From Algoriphagus lacus (GTDB lineage Bacteria > Bacteroidota > Bacteroidia > Cytophagales > Cyclobacteriaceae): DNA of 64,000 bases. The notes under the pieces were generated by a model. The model was not told where the DNA came from. It saw only the letters and a list, made by a program, of their open reading frames with translations, and searched no databases. Positions 25,531 through 33,503 of this stretch are shown one piece after another. The DNA lies in assembly GCF_003583985.1 (NCBI RefSeq), contig NZ_QXML01000004.1, forward strand, positions 124,001 through 188,000. The letters are read 5' to 3'. Numbering within the stretch: the stretch's first letter is position 1; each line of letters opens with the position of its first letter. Both the position numbers and the translations under genes were made by a program.

Positions 25531-27678
25531 TCAAGCCTGACCTTTGGATTCAGGTTTTTCAGGCTTTGGCAAAAGAACCTTTCGCGAAAGTTTGAATTTA
25601 CCTGTCTTTTTGTCAACGTCAATCAATTTGACCATGATCTCTTCACCTGGTTCGAGCACTCCATCCATACTTTCCAGACGCTCCCACTTGATCTCGGAGA
25701 TATGAAGTAAACCATCTTTGCCCGGCATAAATTCCACAAATGCACCAAATGGTTGAATGTTTTTCACTTTACCAGTATAAACCTCACCAATTTCAGGCTG
25801 AGCAACAATTGCTTTGATCCTTCTGATCGCTGCATCCATATTGGTTTGATTTGCAGAGAACACATTAATCTTGCCTTGACCTTCTATTTCTTCAATGACA
25901 ATCGTAGTAGCTGTGTCTTTTTGAATTTCCTGGATTACTTTTCCACCTGGTCCGATTACTGCGCCAATCAATTCCTTAGGGATCCACATCATAAATGAAC
26001 GTGGAGTATGAGGCTTAAGATCAGCTTTAGGAGCTGCAAGAGTTTTAGAAATTTCTCTCAGAATATGAAGGCGTCCTTCTTTGGCTTGGTACAGTGCTTC
26101 TTTTAAAACAGAGTAATCCAAACCTTCTACCTTAAGGTCCATCTGACAGGCAGTGATTCCTTTTTCGGTACCAGTCACTTTGAAGTCCATGTCTCCCAAA
26201 TGATCTTCATCACCAAGGATATCAGAAAGGATTGCATATTTCTTGGTCTTAGCATCGGAAATCATCCCCATTGCAATTCCGGTAACAGGAGCCTTAATCT
26301 GAACACCCGCATCCATCAAAGCCAAAGAACCCGCACAAACAGTTGCCATCGAAGAAGATCCGTTTGATTCCAGAATGTCTGAAACGATTCGAATGGTGTA
26401 TGGATTTTCGTTTTCAGGAGGAAGGACTTTCTTCAACGCTCTCATGGCCAAGTTGCCATGTCCTACCTCTCTTCTACCTGGGCCTCTGTTAGGTTTAACC
26501 TCACCGGTTGAAAAACCAGGGAAGTTATAGTGCAAAAAGAATTTGTTGTAGCCTGAAATAACAGCGCCATCAACCATCTGCTCGTCCATCTTGGTACCCA
26601 AGGTACATGTCGTTACAGACTGGGTTTCACCTCTAGTGAAAACTGCAGAACCATGAGCAGAAGGCAAGTAATCAACAACCGACCAAATCGGTCTGATTTC
26701 ATCCAAATTTCTGCCATCCAATCTTTTCTTGGTCTCAAGCGTAAGATTTCTTGCAGCTTCTTTATGGATTTTATGAAAATATGGTCCGATTAAACTAGCC
26801 TCAAAACCATGATTTTCACCAAGGTTAGCGACGAATTCATCTTTAATTTCTTTGATCAAGGCCGAACGCTCAGACTTATTTGCGATTTGCTTACTTACTG
26901 AAGCAAACAGCTTGTCGTAAAGCTCAGACTTCATTTTATCGTACAAGGCGGGGTCGGATTTTTCGTGAGAGTATTCTCTCTTCTTTTCTTTCCCAACCAT
27001 CTTGGTCAATTCCATTTGAGCCAAGCAGTGACGCTTGATCTCTTCATGTGCAAACTGCAACGCCTCGACCATTTCATCTTCCTGGATTTCAGAAGCCTCA
27101 CCCTCAACCATCAGAATATATTCCAATGAACCGGCAACGATAAATTCCAAGCTTGCTTTTGCAAGTTGGGCTGGACTTGGATTTAAAAGCAATGTGCCGT
27201 CGATTTTGGCGACACGAACTTCAGAGATTGGACCGTTGAACGGAATATCCGAAACCGCCAAGGCAGCTGAAGCAGCCAGGCCAGCCAAGCAATCCGGTAA
27301 AACCTCATCATCAGAAGACATCAAGGTTATAGCAACCTGAGTATCTGCATGATAATCATCAGGGAAAATCGGACGAATAGCTCGGTCAACCAATCGGCTG
27401 ATCAATACTTCATAGTCAGAAAGCTTTCCTTCTCTCTTCAAAAATCCTCCTGGAATCTTTCCGGAGGCAGCAAATTTTTCTTGATAGTCAACTGACAAAG
27501 GCAAAAAGTCTACTCCTTCCAAAGCATCTTTTTTTGCAACTACGGTAGCCAACAACATGGCTTTACCCATTCTAACTACTACAGAACCGTCAGCCTGTTT
27601 GGCAAGTGCTCCTGTCTCGATAATGATTTCTCTGCCATCCTGTAAGTAGATGGACTTGGTGATTAAATTTGGTAACAT
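25531..27678 (-). CDS. pnp: Polyribonucleotide nucleotidyltransferase (PNPase)
   Basis: A 715-residue 3'-to-5' phosphorolytic exoribonuclease that degrades mRNA and is part of the degradosome in many bacteria. Two RNase PH-like domains (about 1-215 and 310-540) flank a helical linker. A KH domain with [13 protein letters not shown] (about 555-610) and an S1 RNA-binding domain with [25 protein letters not shown] (split here) complete it. Full length and intact. It lies downstream of rpsO, from which it is separated by an intrinsic terminator, an arrangement known from many bacteria where partial read-through couples the two. Confidence 0.97.
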   Translation of the reverse strand: MLPNLITKSIYLQDGREIIIETGALAKQADGSVVVRMGKAMLLATVVAKKDALEGVDFLPLSVDYQEKFAASGKIPGGFLKREGKLSDYEVLISRLVDRAIRPIFPDDYHADTQVAITLMSSDDEVLPDCLAGLAASAALAVSDIPFNGPISEVRVAKIDGTLLLNPSPAQLAKASLEFIVAGSLEYILMVEGEASEIQEDEMVEALQFAHEEIKRHCLAQMELTKMVGKEKKREYSHEKSDPALYDKMKSELYDKLFASVSKQIANKSERSALIKEIKDEFVANLGENHGFEASLIGPYFHKIHKEAARNLTLETKKRLDGRNLDEIRPIWSVVDYLPSAHGSAVFTRGETQSVTTCTLGTKMDEQMVDGAVISGYNKFFLHYNFPGFSTGEVKPNRGPGRREVGHGNLAMRALKKVLPPENENPYTIRIVSDILESNGSSSMATVCAGSLALMDAGVQIKAPVTGIAMGMISDAKTKKYAILSDILGDEDHLGDMDFKVTGTEKGITACQMDLKVEGLDYSVLKEALYQAKEGRLHILREISKTLAAPKADLKPHTPRSFMMWIPKELIGAVIGPGGKVIQEIQKDTATTIVIEEIEGQGKINVFSANQTNMDAAIRRIKAIVAQPEIGEVYTGKVKNIQPFGAFVEFMPGKDGLLHISEIKWERLESMDGVLEPGEEIMVKLIDVDKKTGKFKLSRKVLLPKPEKPESKGQA

Positions 27679-27727
27679 AAATGGTTATTAGTATAATTTC
27701 TTCGGTCTGAAAAATTTTTGCATCTAG

Positions 27728-27772
27728 CTTAAAAAAGAAAAAAGTAAGGTTCTCAAGTTAGAGAACCTTACT
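27728..27772 (-). terminator. Terminator/attenuator between rpsO and pnp
   Basis: On the minus strand AGTAAGGTTCTC and GAGAACCTTACT (12-bp perfect stem, 6-nt loop) are followed by TTTTTTCTTTTTT. It begins 7 nt after the rpsO stop codon and precedes pnp, so it can reduce pnp read-through. Confidence 0.9.
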
Positions 27773-27779
27773 GAAAGGA

Positions 27780-28055
27780 TTATTTTCTGATTCCGAGCTC
27801 GGCAATGATTGCTCTGTATCGCTCAATGTTATTCTTATGGAGGTAATCCAGCAAGCTTCTTCTTTTACCTACCAGCTTCATCAAACCCAATCTTGAGGAG
27901 TGATCTTTTTTATTTGACTTCAAGTGCTCAGTCAAATGCTGGATTCTGTGTGTGAAGAGGGCAATCTGAGATTCAGGAGATCCTGTATCAGTAGCAGATT
28001 TTAACCGTCCATGATTCTTAAACAACTCTTGTTTTTTCTCTGATGTTAAATACAT
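27780..28055 (-). CDS. rpsO: 30S ribosomal protein S15
   Basis: A 91-residue ribosomal protein that binds the central domain of 16S rRNA early in 30S assembly. It has the family signatures [21 protein letters not shown] and [22 protein letters not shown]. Length is the usual 89-91 residues. The order rpsO-pnp is widely conserved. S15 autoregulates in other bacteria through its own leader; I cannot confirm such a leader here. The 5' gap to the LptF/G gene is about 60 nt. Confidence 0.97.
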   Translation of the reverse strand: MYLTSEKKQELFKNHGRLKSATDTGSPESQIALFTHRIQHLTEHLKSNKKDHSSRLGLMKLVGKRRSLLDYLHKNNIERYRAIIAELGIRK

Positions 28056-28116
28056 GTTTAGCTAAATTTTATAAAACAGTTACAAAGGTATGACTATTAT
28101 TTCAAAAAGTAAACGC

Positions 28117-29880
28117 TCAATTGGATTTTGCTAAGGATTTGGCCAAAAAGCCGGACACTTTTTTCCATAGTCCAGAATAAAAATCAGCTTCAAAAAGCCG
28201 CGCATCTTTTCTTGCTTGTCTAAGGAAAAACAGACCAAAAGGTAGCAGGCATAGGTTAGAGAATACTGTCCCAAATAACGAATCAGTTACTCCCTCTTTT
28301 GCCCATTTTTCACCTGTGATGGTCAACATGTAGAATAAAATGAAGAAAATAATTGAAATTAAAACCGGCATCCCCAAACCACCTTTTTTAATAATTGATC
28401 CCAAGGGGGCGCCAATCAAAAACATCACGAAACATGCTATAGCCTGGGTGTATTTTTGATACCAAGCGATCTCATATCTCCGGTATTCTCTTTCATGACT
28501 ATCCACTTGAGACATTTTTACATTAAATGTATTCTTTAGATTTCTTGAATTGTTCAAGGCCATCGTCATGGCATTGGAAATATAGCCTCGCTTGTAAATA
28601 ACGGAGTCGAGAAGTTGTTTTTCCGTTACAGTTAGGGGTGCTGTTCTTGGTACTTTCTTTACCTCCTCTTTTCCTGTTGTGTCCACGGAGGTAATTAGGA
28701 CAGGTTTTTCCGCTACGGTATCCTGAATGGCAAATCTCCTTCTAAGTTTCCGCTCAAAAAGCGAATCAGACTTGGGCGCTTCGGTTGTGGAAGCTACTGC
28801 TAGATTTAACTCTCGGGAGTTTAGAGAGTCAATGATTTTCAGCTGGCCTGAATCCTGTTCAATTTTTACTTTAACCAATGAGTCTTTTTCTCGGGACTCT
28901 TTTTCTATTCGACTCCTTCTTAGTTCATCATCCCGCTGTTTTCTCCTCTTGATTTCTTCAGGAGGAGTCAGCTTTCTGTTTTTAGTGAAAAAAGGATAAA
29001 TACTTTCAGCAGTTTGGAAATTCTGAAATTTCAGGTCATTTACGATTGTATTGATAGAGTCTAACCCAAGTCTAATCTCATTAATATTTTTGATTGCACG
29101 ATTGGTCGACCATAGATCTTCAGGAGTACGGCTCAATTGAAATGCATCCAGATTAAACACGATAACATTTTCATCAAACTTCGTTCTTGAGAACTCAACT
29201 GGCGGTTCAGAAATACCGCGAGTTGACCTGGCCTCTTTATAATTCTGACCGTTATACAGCGTAAGTTTTAAATAGCTATCATTGAAAAATGTCTCCATTC
29301 TGCCGGAATCGGCCAAGGTGACATTCAAATTACCATCCTGCTCTGCATGATTATAGATAATAATGTCTTTAAGCCTGACATCATCAAGTTTTTGGTTGAC
29401 TTTAATACTGTAATTAGGAATACCGGCATAAAAAACACCCTCTTTGATATCCAATGCCGGTGACTTCATCCTTATATCATATAAAAGGCTGAAGGTTTTC
29501 AAGTTGACTTTGGGGACCAGATAATTATTGGATAAAAAGGCAACTATGGTCAGCATAATTGCAAAAATCCCAATAGGCCGCATGGCCCTGATCAAAGAGA
29601 TTCCGCTGCTTTTGATTGCTGTCAACTCAAAATGCTCGCCTAGATTACCAAACGTCATAAGGCTTGAAAGCAATACCGCCAAAGGAAGAGCCATTGGAGA
29701 AATGCTGATCACAAAGTATCCGATCAATTCGGCGTAGATCCAAAACCCCAATCCTTTCCCGAAAATCTCATCAAAATACTTAAGCATGTTGACAATCAGT
29801 AGAATGAAGTCAACAACCAAAAAAGTCAGTAAAAATGGCCCCAAAAAGGATCCTAAAATAAGCTTATCGAGTTTTTTCAT
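28117..29880 (-). CDS. LptF/LptG (YjgP/YjgQ) family permease with large insertion
   Basis: A 587-residue permease of the LPS-export ABC transporter LptB2FG. TM helices fill about residues 10-125 (SFLGPFLLTFLVVDFILLIV at the start) and the last 110 residues (IACFVMFLIGAPLGSIIKKG is the typical coupling motif). Between them lies the periplasmic beta-jellyroll. This domain is enlarged compared with the about 360-residue E. coli protein: residues about 310-420 form a charged, repetitive, probably disordered or coiled segment (KRRKQRDDELRRSRIEKESR). It should pull LPS out of the inner membrane. No lptB gene is adjacent. F and G types cannot be told apart here. Confidence 0.9.
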   Translation of the reverse strand: MKKLDKLILGSFLGPFLLTFLVVDFILLIVNMLKYFDEIFGKGLGFWIYAELIGYFVISISPMALPLAVLLSSLMTFGNLGEHFELTAIKSSGISLIRAMRPIGIFAIMLTIVAFLSNNYLVPKVNLKTFSLLYDIRMKSPALDIKEGVFYAGIPNYSIKVNQKLDDVRLKDIIIYNHAEQDGNLNVTLADSGRMETFFNDSYLKLTLYNGQNYKEARSTRGISEPPVEFSRTKFDENVIVFNLDAFQLSRTPEDLWSTNRAIKNINEIRLGLDSINTIVNDLKFQNFQTAESIYPFFTKNRKLTPPEEIKRRKQRDDELRRSRIEKESREKDSLVKVKIEQDSGQLKIIDSLNSRELNLAVASTTEAPKSDSLFERKLRRRFAIQDTVAEKPVLITSVDTTGKEEVKKVPRTAPLTVTEKQLLDSVIYKRGYISNAMTMALNNSRNLKNTFNVKMSQVDSHEREYRRYEIAWYQKYTQAIACFVMFLIGAPLGSIIKKGGLGMPVLISIIFFILFYMLTITGEKWAKEGVTDSLFGTVFSNLCLLPFGLFFLRQARKDARLFEADFYSGLWKKVSGFLAKSLAKSN

Positions 29881-29950
29881 CCTTACACACTTCGCCGGAA
29901 AAGCAACGATTACCGCTACCGGAATTCAAAGTTGGTAATTTGAATGGAAT

Positions 29951-30346
29951 TTATCCACCGATAATCTCTTTTAACTTGGAAACCATTCCATCCCATATCG
30001 CTTCCAATTCTTCTTCTTCATAATCATTGGAATAATCGATTACTTTCAAAAAAAGCGACTGAGTCAATTCATTTTCCTCCAACTTGAACTCAATGAAGGA
30101 ATGATCGGACTCATTTGGGTTTTTAGGATCAAAAAAATCAAACTTCACATGGATGTTGGACCTAAGAGAAGTTAATCGGGCATAGTGATCTTCATTGTCA
30201 AAATTGAAAATGTAATTTTTATCCTCATCAATCCGCACTTCATCTGCAAACCACTCCTCTAACCCACTGGCAGTACTTAAATAATGAAAGACAATTTTCT
30301 TGGAAGCATTTATTTGATAATCAGCTACAAACTTATTTTTGACCAT
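29951..30346 (-). CDS. START-like/SRPBCC-type domain protein
   Basis: A 131-residue cytoplasmic protein with the helix-grip (START/Bet v 1-like) layout: VADYQINASKKIVFHYLSTASGLEEWFADEV, split across the first helix and strand, and a C-terminal amphipathic helix LEAIWDGMVSKLKEII. Such small START-like proteins are conserved in Bacteroidota; they have a hydrophobic pocket, but the ligand and role are unknown. The ATG at 30346 (MVKNKFVAD) is preferred to a TTG 14 codons upstream, because the family begins close to the first strand. It is transcribed just ahead of the LptF/G gene (70-nt gap) and may share its transcript. Confidence 0.82.
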   Translation of the reverse strand: MVKNKFVADYQINASKKIVFHYLSTASGLEEWFADEVRIDEDKNYIFNFDNEDHYARLTSLRSNIHVKFDFFDPKNPNESDHSFIEFKLEENELTQSLFLKVIDYSNDYEEEELEAIWDGMVSKLKEIIGG

Positions 30347-30656
30347 AATGCGATAATTTAAAGGTGATTTTTTCACACTTTTTCTCAAAACTGAACTTGC
30401 ATTTCAAAGTACAAGACCTCATATTTGCATTCCCTTTTAAAGGGGGCTAAAAGAGGCTTATTTCACAAGGAAAACGCCTGATTTTTGGGAATCTGATGAT
30501 GGTTTAAGTTAGCCATTAATTTCAAAAACCCACACGATAAAAAATTTATTTAAACTAATTCGGCGAGGTATTCCGATAACCTCTGGATTCATATCCGACG
30601 CGGCGGAAACGGCTCCATCGCCTTAAAGAATTTGAATTATTAGTTTAAAAATATTT
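30347..30656. other. 310-nt intergenic region upstream of tRNA-Met
   Basis: No protein gene is visible. It should hold the promoter of the START-like gene (minus) and the leader of tRNA-Met (plus). The right part contains a tRNA-like fragment at 30562-30622 between AT-rich inverted repeats, described separately. The rest is AT-rich, with a CCCTTTTAAAGGGG palindrome near 30431-30444. Confidence 0.6.
30562..30622 (+). other. tRNA-Met-like fragment or structured element
   Basis: This 61-nt segment shares its first nine bases (GGCGAGGTA) and a later nine (GGATTCATA, containing the CAT anticodon) with tRNA-Met 95 nt downstream. The parts between and after are shorter and unlike. The ends GGCGA and TCGCC can pair, and GGAT-TCAT-ATCC forms an inner hairpin. 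It is flanked by imperfect AT-rich inverted repeats (ATTTAAACTAATTC near 30548-30561; GAATTATTAGTTTAAA at 30634-30649). It could be a degenerate tRNA or a small mobile or structured RNA element. It cannot be a functional tRNA as it lacks a normal D-arm and T-arm. Confidence 0.4.
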
Positions 30657-30730
30657 GGCGAGGTAGCTCAGTTGGTTAGAGCGCAGGATTCATAACCCTG
30701 AGGTCACGGGTTCAACTCCCGTCCTCGCTA
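30657..30730 (+). tRNA. tRNA-Met (anticodon CAT)
   Basis: A 74-nt cloverleaf, CCA not encoded. The acceptor stem GGCGAGG pairs with CCTCGCT, the D-arm is AGCTCAGTTGGTTAGAGC, the anticodon loop is TTCATAA, and the T-arm is ACGGGTTCAACTCCCGT. The first base pair is G-U, and the sequence matches elongator tRNA-Met rather than initiator tRNA. A lysidine-modified tRNA-Ile with CAT cannot be fully excluded from sequence alone. Confidence 0.95.
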
Positions 30731-30731
30731 C

Positions 30732-30759
30732 AAAGGCTTTCAGAAATGAAAGCCTTTTT
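30732..30759 (+). terminator. Intrinsic terminator of tRNA-Met
   Basis: AAAGGCTTTCA (30732-30742) and TGAAAGCCTTT (30747-30757) close a GAAA tetraloop and run into CTTTTTC-type U-rich sequence. It begins 2 nt after the tRNA. Confidence 0.88.
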
Positions 30760-30811
30760 CATTTTTGGAATTCGGTAATTTGAAAAACCTTTTTGGCTAT
30801 ATTCCAACTGA

Positions 30812-32140
30812 ATGAGCCCTAAATCCATCCAAAACCCACCAACCTCTTTTTTCAAAAAACTCGGTTTTCTGGGCCCTGGGTTTATTCTTTCTGCTTCAAT
30901 TGTTGGCTCAGGTGAATTAATTGCCACCACAGTACTTGGTGCAAAAGGTGGTTTTATCACGTTTTGGGTGATTCTGGTAAGCTGCCTGATCAAAGTCGCT
31001 ATTCAGCTTGAATATGGAAAAAATGCCATTGTTTCAGGTAATCCTTTGATGCATGAGTTCAATAGACTTTCAGGTCCGGTATTTGGAAAAGGAAACTGGG
31101 CGGTATGGTCTACATTCTTATTGACCCTAATCAAAATCCTGCAGCTTGGAGGCATGCTAGGAGGATCAGCCATTGTTTTATCCCTTATTTTCCCGGGAAT
31201 CCCTGTGACTCTATGGGTGATATTGCTTGGATTTAGCCTCAGTTTACTGATTTTTAAAAACTACTACCACCTCATCGAAAAAGCAGCCACTTTGATGGTA
31301 TTTGGGTTTACCCTATTTACAATAGCCTCCCTAATAGGTTTGTTTTTTACCCCCTATCGATTCTCCTTTGAACAAGTTTTATCAGGATTGACTTTCGAAT
31401 TACCCCAACAGGTCATTTTTGTTGCAATCGGAGCTTTTGGCATTACTGGAGTTGCAAGCGATGAAATCATCGCTTATACCTATTGGTGTCAGGAGAAAGG
31501 TTATGCTGCATACACTGGCCCAAATGATGGTTCGGAAGCCTGGAAAATTAGGGCTCGAGGGTGGATAAAAATAATGTATCTGGATGCTTTTTTGGCCATG
31601 ATAATTTACACACTGGTAACTGCAGCGTTTTATCTTTTAGGCGCGGCAGTCCTTTATGGTCAGAAGGAAATTCCGGATGGTACTGAATTGATTAATGCAT
31701 TAGCCAATATTTATACAGAATCTCTGGGGCAAGGCGCAAGATTTGGCTACTTGGCTGGTGGTTTTTTTGCCCTTTATTCCAGCGTGTTTGCAACACTTGC
31801 TTATTGGTCCAGGTTATTTCCAGATCTATTTTACCAGTTTGGATGGATCAAAACTACAGATGAGTTGACCCGTGAAAAATGGATCAGAATGTTAGCTTGG
31901 GTGTTTCCAATACTTTGGATTGTCACTTACCTATTCGTAAAACTTCCCGGATTTATGGTGCTTTCAGGAGGAGTTGTTGGGTCAGTTCTTCTTTTGGTTG
32001 TGGTAGTAGGCGCAGTTCAATTTCGGGCAAAAAACAGGGAGTTAAAACTACTATCAGGCCCTTGGTCGGAAATCATGTTCTGGCTAAGTGTGGTTTCAAT
32101 TTTACTGGTATCTGCCTATGGAATTTTCAAACTATTCTAA
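30812..32140 (+). CDS. Nramp-family transporter lacking the canonical metal motifs
   Basis: A 442-residue polytopic protein with about eleven TM helices. It opens with FLGPGFILSASIVGSGELIATT, clearly Nramp/SLC11-like by the GPG start. The TM1 Asp-Pro-Gly-Asn metal motif of true Nramps is replaced by VGSGEL (about residues 31-36). The TM6 Met-Pro-His motif is replaced by GAFGITGVASDEII (208-221). The substrate is therefore probably not simply Mn2+ or Fe2+; it might be Mg2+ (as in Nramp-related magnesium transporters), another metal or even a non-metal solute. It stands alone between tRNA-Met and the rplT cluster and shares a bidirectional terminator with rplT. Confidence 0.88.
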   Translation: MSPKSIQNPPTSFFKKLGFLGPGFILSASIVGSGELIATTVLGAKGGFITFWVILVSCLIKVAIQLEYGKNAIVSGNPLMHEFNRLSGPVFGKGNWAVWSTFLLTLIKILQLGGMLGGSAIVLSLIFPGIPVTLWVILLGFSLSLLIFKNYYHLIEKAATLMVFGFTLFTIASLIGLFFTPYRFSFEQVLSGLTFELPQQVIFVAIGAFGITGVASDEIIAYTYWCQEKGYAAYTGPNDGSEAWKIRARGWIKIMYLDAFLAMIIYTLVTAAFYLLGAAVLYGQKEIPDGTELINALANIYTESLGQGARFGYLAGGFFALYSSVFATLAYWSRLFPDLFYQFGWIKTTDELTREKWIRMLAWVFPILWIVTYLFVKLPGFMVLSGGVVGSVLLLVVVVGAVQFRAKNRELKLLSGPWSEIMFWLSVVSILLVSAYGIFKLF

Positions 32141-32146
32141 ACAAAA

Positions 32147-32171
32147 AAAGCCTTCCCAAAGGAAGGCTTTT
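32147..32171. terminator. Bidirectional terminator between the Nramp-like gene and rplT
   Basis: AAAGCCTTCC (32147-32156) pairs with GGAAGGCTTT (32161-32170) around CAAA. It has an A-run upstream and a T-run downstream, so it can serve both the Nramp-like gene (+) and rplT (-), which end 7 and 23 nt away. Confidence 0.85.
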
Positions 32172-32193
32172 GCAAAATAAGGAAGTGCAAACC

Positions 32194-32538
32194 TTATTTT
32201 ACTCTTTCAACTACAGCTTTGAATGCCTCAGGATGGTTCATTGCCAAATCAGCCAAAACCTTTCTGTTAAGTTCGATTTCAGCTTTCTTCAACAAACCCA
32301 TCAATTGAGAATAGGAAACACCGTGCTCTCTGGCACCGGCATTGATACGCTGAATCCACAAAGCTCTGAATTCTCTTTTCTTTGCTTTACGGTCTCTGTA
32401 TGCGTACTGAAGACCTTTCTCATACTTGTTTTTGGCTACCGTCCACACGTTTTTACCTCTTCCGAAGTAACCTCTAGTGGCCTTAAGTACCTTTTTTCTT
32501 CTTGCTCGTGACGCTACCGCGTTTACTGATCTAGGCAT
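32194..32538 (-). CDS. rplT: 50S ribosomal protein L20
   Basis: A 114-residue 23S rRNA-binding assembly protein. It begins [19 protein letters not shown] and has the family block [15 protein letters not shown] and the [19 protein letters not shown] segment (here [13 protein letters not shown]). Length is standard. It is the last gene of the thrS-infC-rpmI-rplT cluster, one of the most widely conserved gene orders. L20 represses this operon in other bacteria by binding the rpmI leader; that is not tested here. Confidence 0.97.
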   Translation of the reverse strand: MPRSVNAVASRARRKKVLKATRGYFGRGKNVWTVAKNKYEKGLQYAYRDRKAKKREFRALWIQRINAGAREHGVSYSQLMGLLKKAEIELNRKVLADLAMNHPEAFKAVVERVK

Positions 32539-32646
32539 AGTATTTTGTTTTTTGACACTTGGTGTTCCGATTTGTTCGGAATCTTGTTTACCAAAGCATC
32601 TGGTGAATTAATAAACCTTACTTTTTTTAAGAGGATGGAATGAAGA

Positions 32647-32841
32647 TCAGATCTTCAGCATGTCTCTTACTCTACCTTCGTCGGAAGTATGTACCAAACC
32701 AGCTTTGGTGAGGTTATGCTTACGCTTAGTAGATTTTTTCGTCAGGATGTGGCTTTTGAAAGCGTGTTTCCTTTTGATCTTGCCGGTCCCTGTTAAAGAG
32801 AACCGCTTCTTTGCACTTGATTTGGTTTTTACTTTAGGCAT
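32647..32841 (-). CDS. rpmI: 50S ribosomal protein L35
   Basis: A 64-residue basic ribosomal protein starting [14 protein letters not shown] at the ATG 32841, the classical L35 N-terminus. An in-frame extension to 32892 would add 17 residues not found in the family and is rejected. The motifs [16 protein letters not shown] and [16 protein letters not shown] ([14 protein letters not shown]) are present. It lies between infC (25 nt) and rplT (108 nt) on the same strand. Confidence 0.97.
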   Translation of the reverse strand: MPKVKTKSSAKKRFSLTGTGKIKRKHAFKSHILTKKSTKRKHNLTKAGLVHTSDEGRVRDMLKI

Positions 32842-32866
32842 TTTGCTGTATTTAGTTGGTTGAAAT

Positions 32867-33421
32867 TTATTTTTTGCCAGGTTTCGGTGCAATAAAGATG
32901 TTCATCCGCTTACCCTCCAACTTTGGCATTTGCTCTACTACTCCTTGATCTTCAAGAGCTTGGGCAAATTTCAAGAGTAGCATCTCTCCTCTTTCTTTGA
33001 AAACAATCGAGCGGCCGACGAAATGTACATAAGCCTTTACTTTTGCTCCTTCTTTTAGAAAGTTGATCGCGTGCTTCAACTTGAAATTGAAGTCGTGGTC
33101 ATCTGTATTAGGTCCGAATCTGATTTCCTTTAAAACAACTTTGGCCGCATTTGCCTTGATCTCCTTTTGCTTTTTCTTTTGCTCGTACTTAAACTTTGCG
33201 TAATCAATGATTTTACAAACTGGAGGCTCGGCATTAGGGGAAATCTCAACAAGATCCAACTCGTTGTCTTGGGCTAGTTTAATGGCTTTTTCTATAGGAA
33301 GAACGGCGTTGCCCCCTTCTACAAAATCACCTACTAACCTTACTTCACGTACTCTGATCTTGTGATTGATACGATAAGGTTCTTCTTGTCTTCCTCTTGG
33401 CTGCTGTGGTCTTGGATTCAA
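32867..33421 (-). CDS. infC: Translation initiation factor IF-3 (non-AUG start)
   Basis: A 184-residue factor that binds the 30S subunit, checks the initiator tRNA and keeps the subunits apart. The N-domain has [17 protein letters not shown] and [17 protein letters not shown]; the C-domain has [20 protein letters not shown]. No in-frame ATG exists before residue 147 or so. The reading frame opens at a TAA 7-8 codons upstream of a TTG at 33419-33421 that gives the usual family length, so TTG is the best start. IF-3 genes in other bacteria also use rare starts (AUU in E. coli), which lets IF-3 repress its own translation. thrS lies upstream (82 nt). Confidence 0.94.
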   Translation of the reverse strand: MNPRPQQPRGRQEEPYRINHKIRVREVRLVGDFVEGGNAVLPIEKAIKLAQDNELDLVEISPNAEPPVCKIIDYAKFKYEQKKKQKEIKANAAKVVLKEIRFGPNTDDHDFNFKLKHAINFLKEGAKVKAYVHFVGRSIVFKERGEMLLLKFAQALEDQGVVEQMPKLEGKRMNIFIAPKPGKK

Positions 33422-33503
33422 GTTAGCTTTGGTTGTTTTTTGTTAAATGCCTGCAAATATCGGAATTATTTCTAATTCTAAAAAAAGAATAAAATAATAC
33501 GTT

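Noticed and set aside
30562..30622. A second functional tRNA-Met
   Set aside because: The D-arm is shortened and the T-arm consensus (GGTTC) is missing, so it cannot fold into a normal cloverleaf. It is kept as a tRNA-like fragment only.
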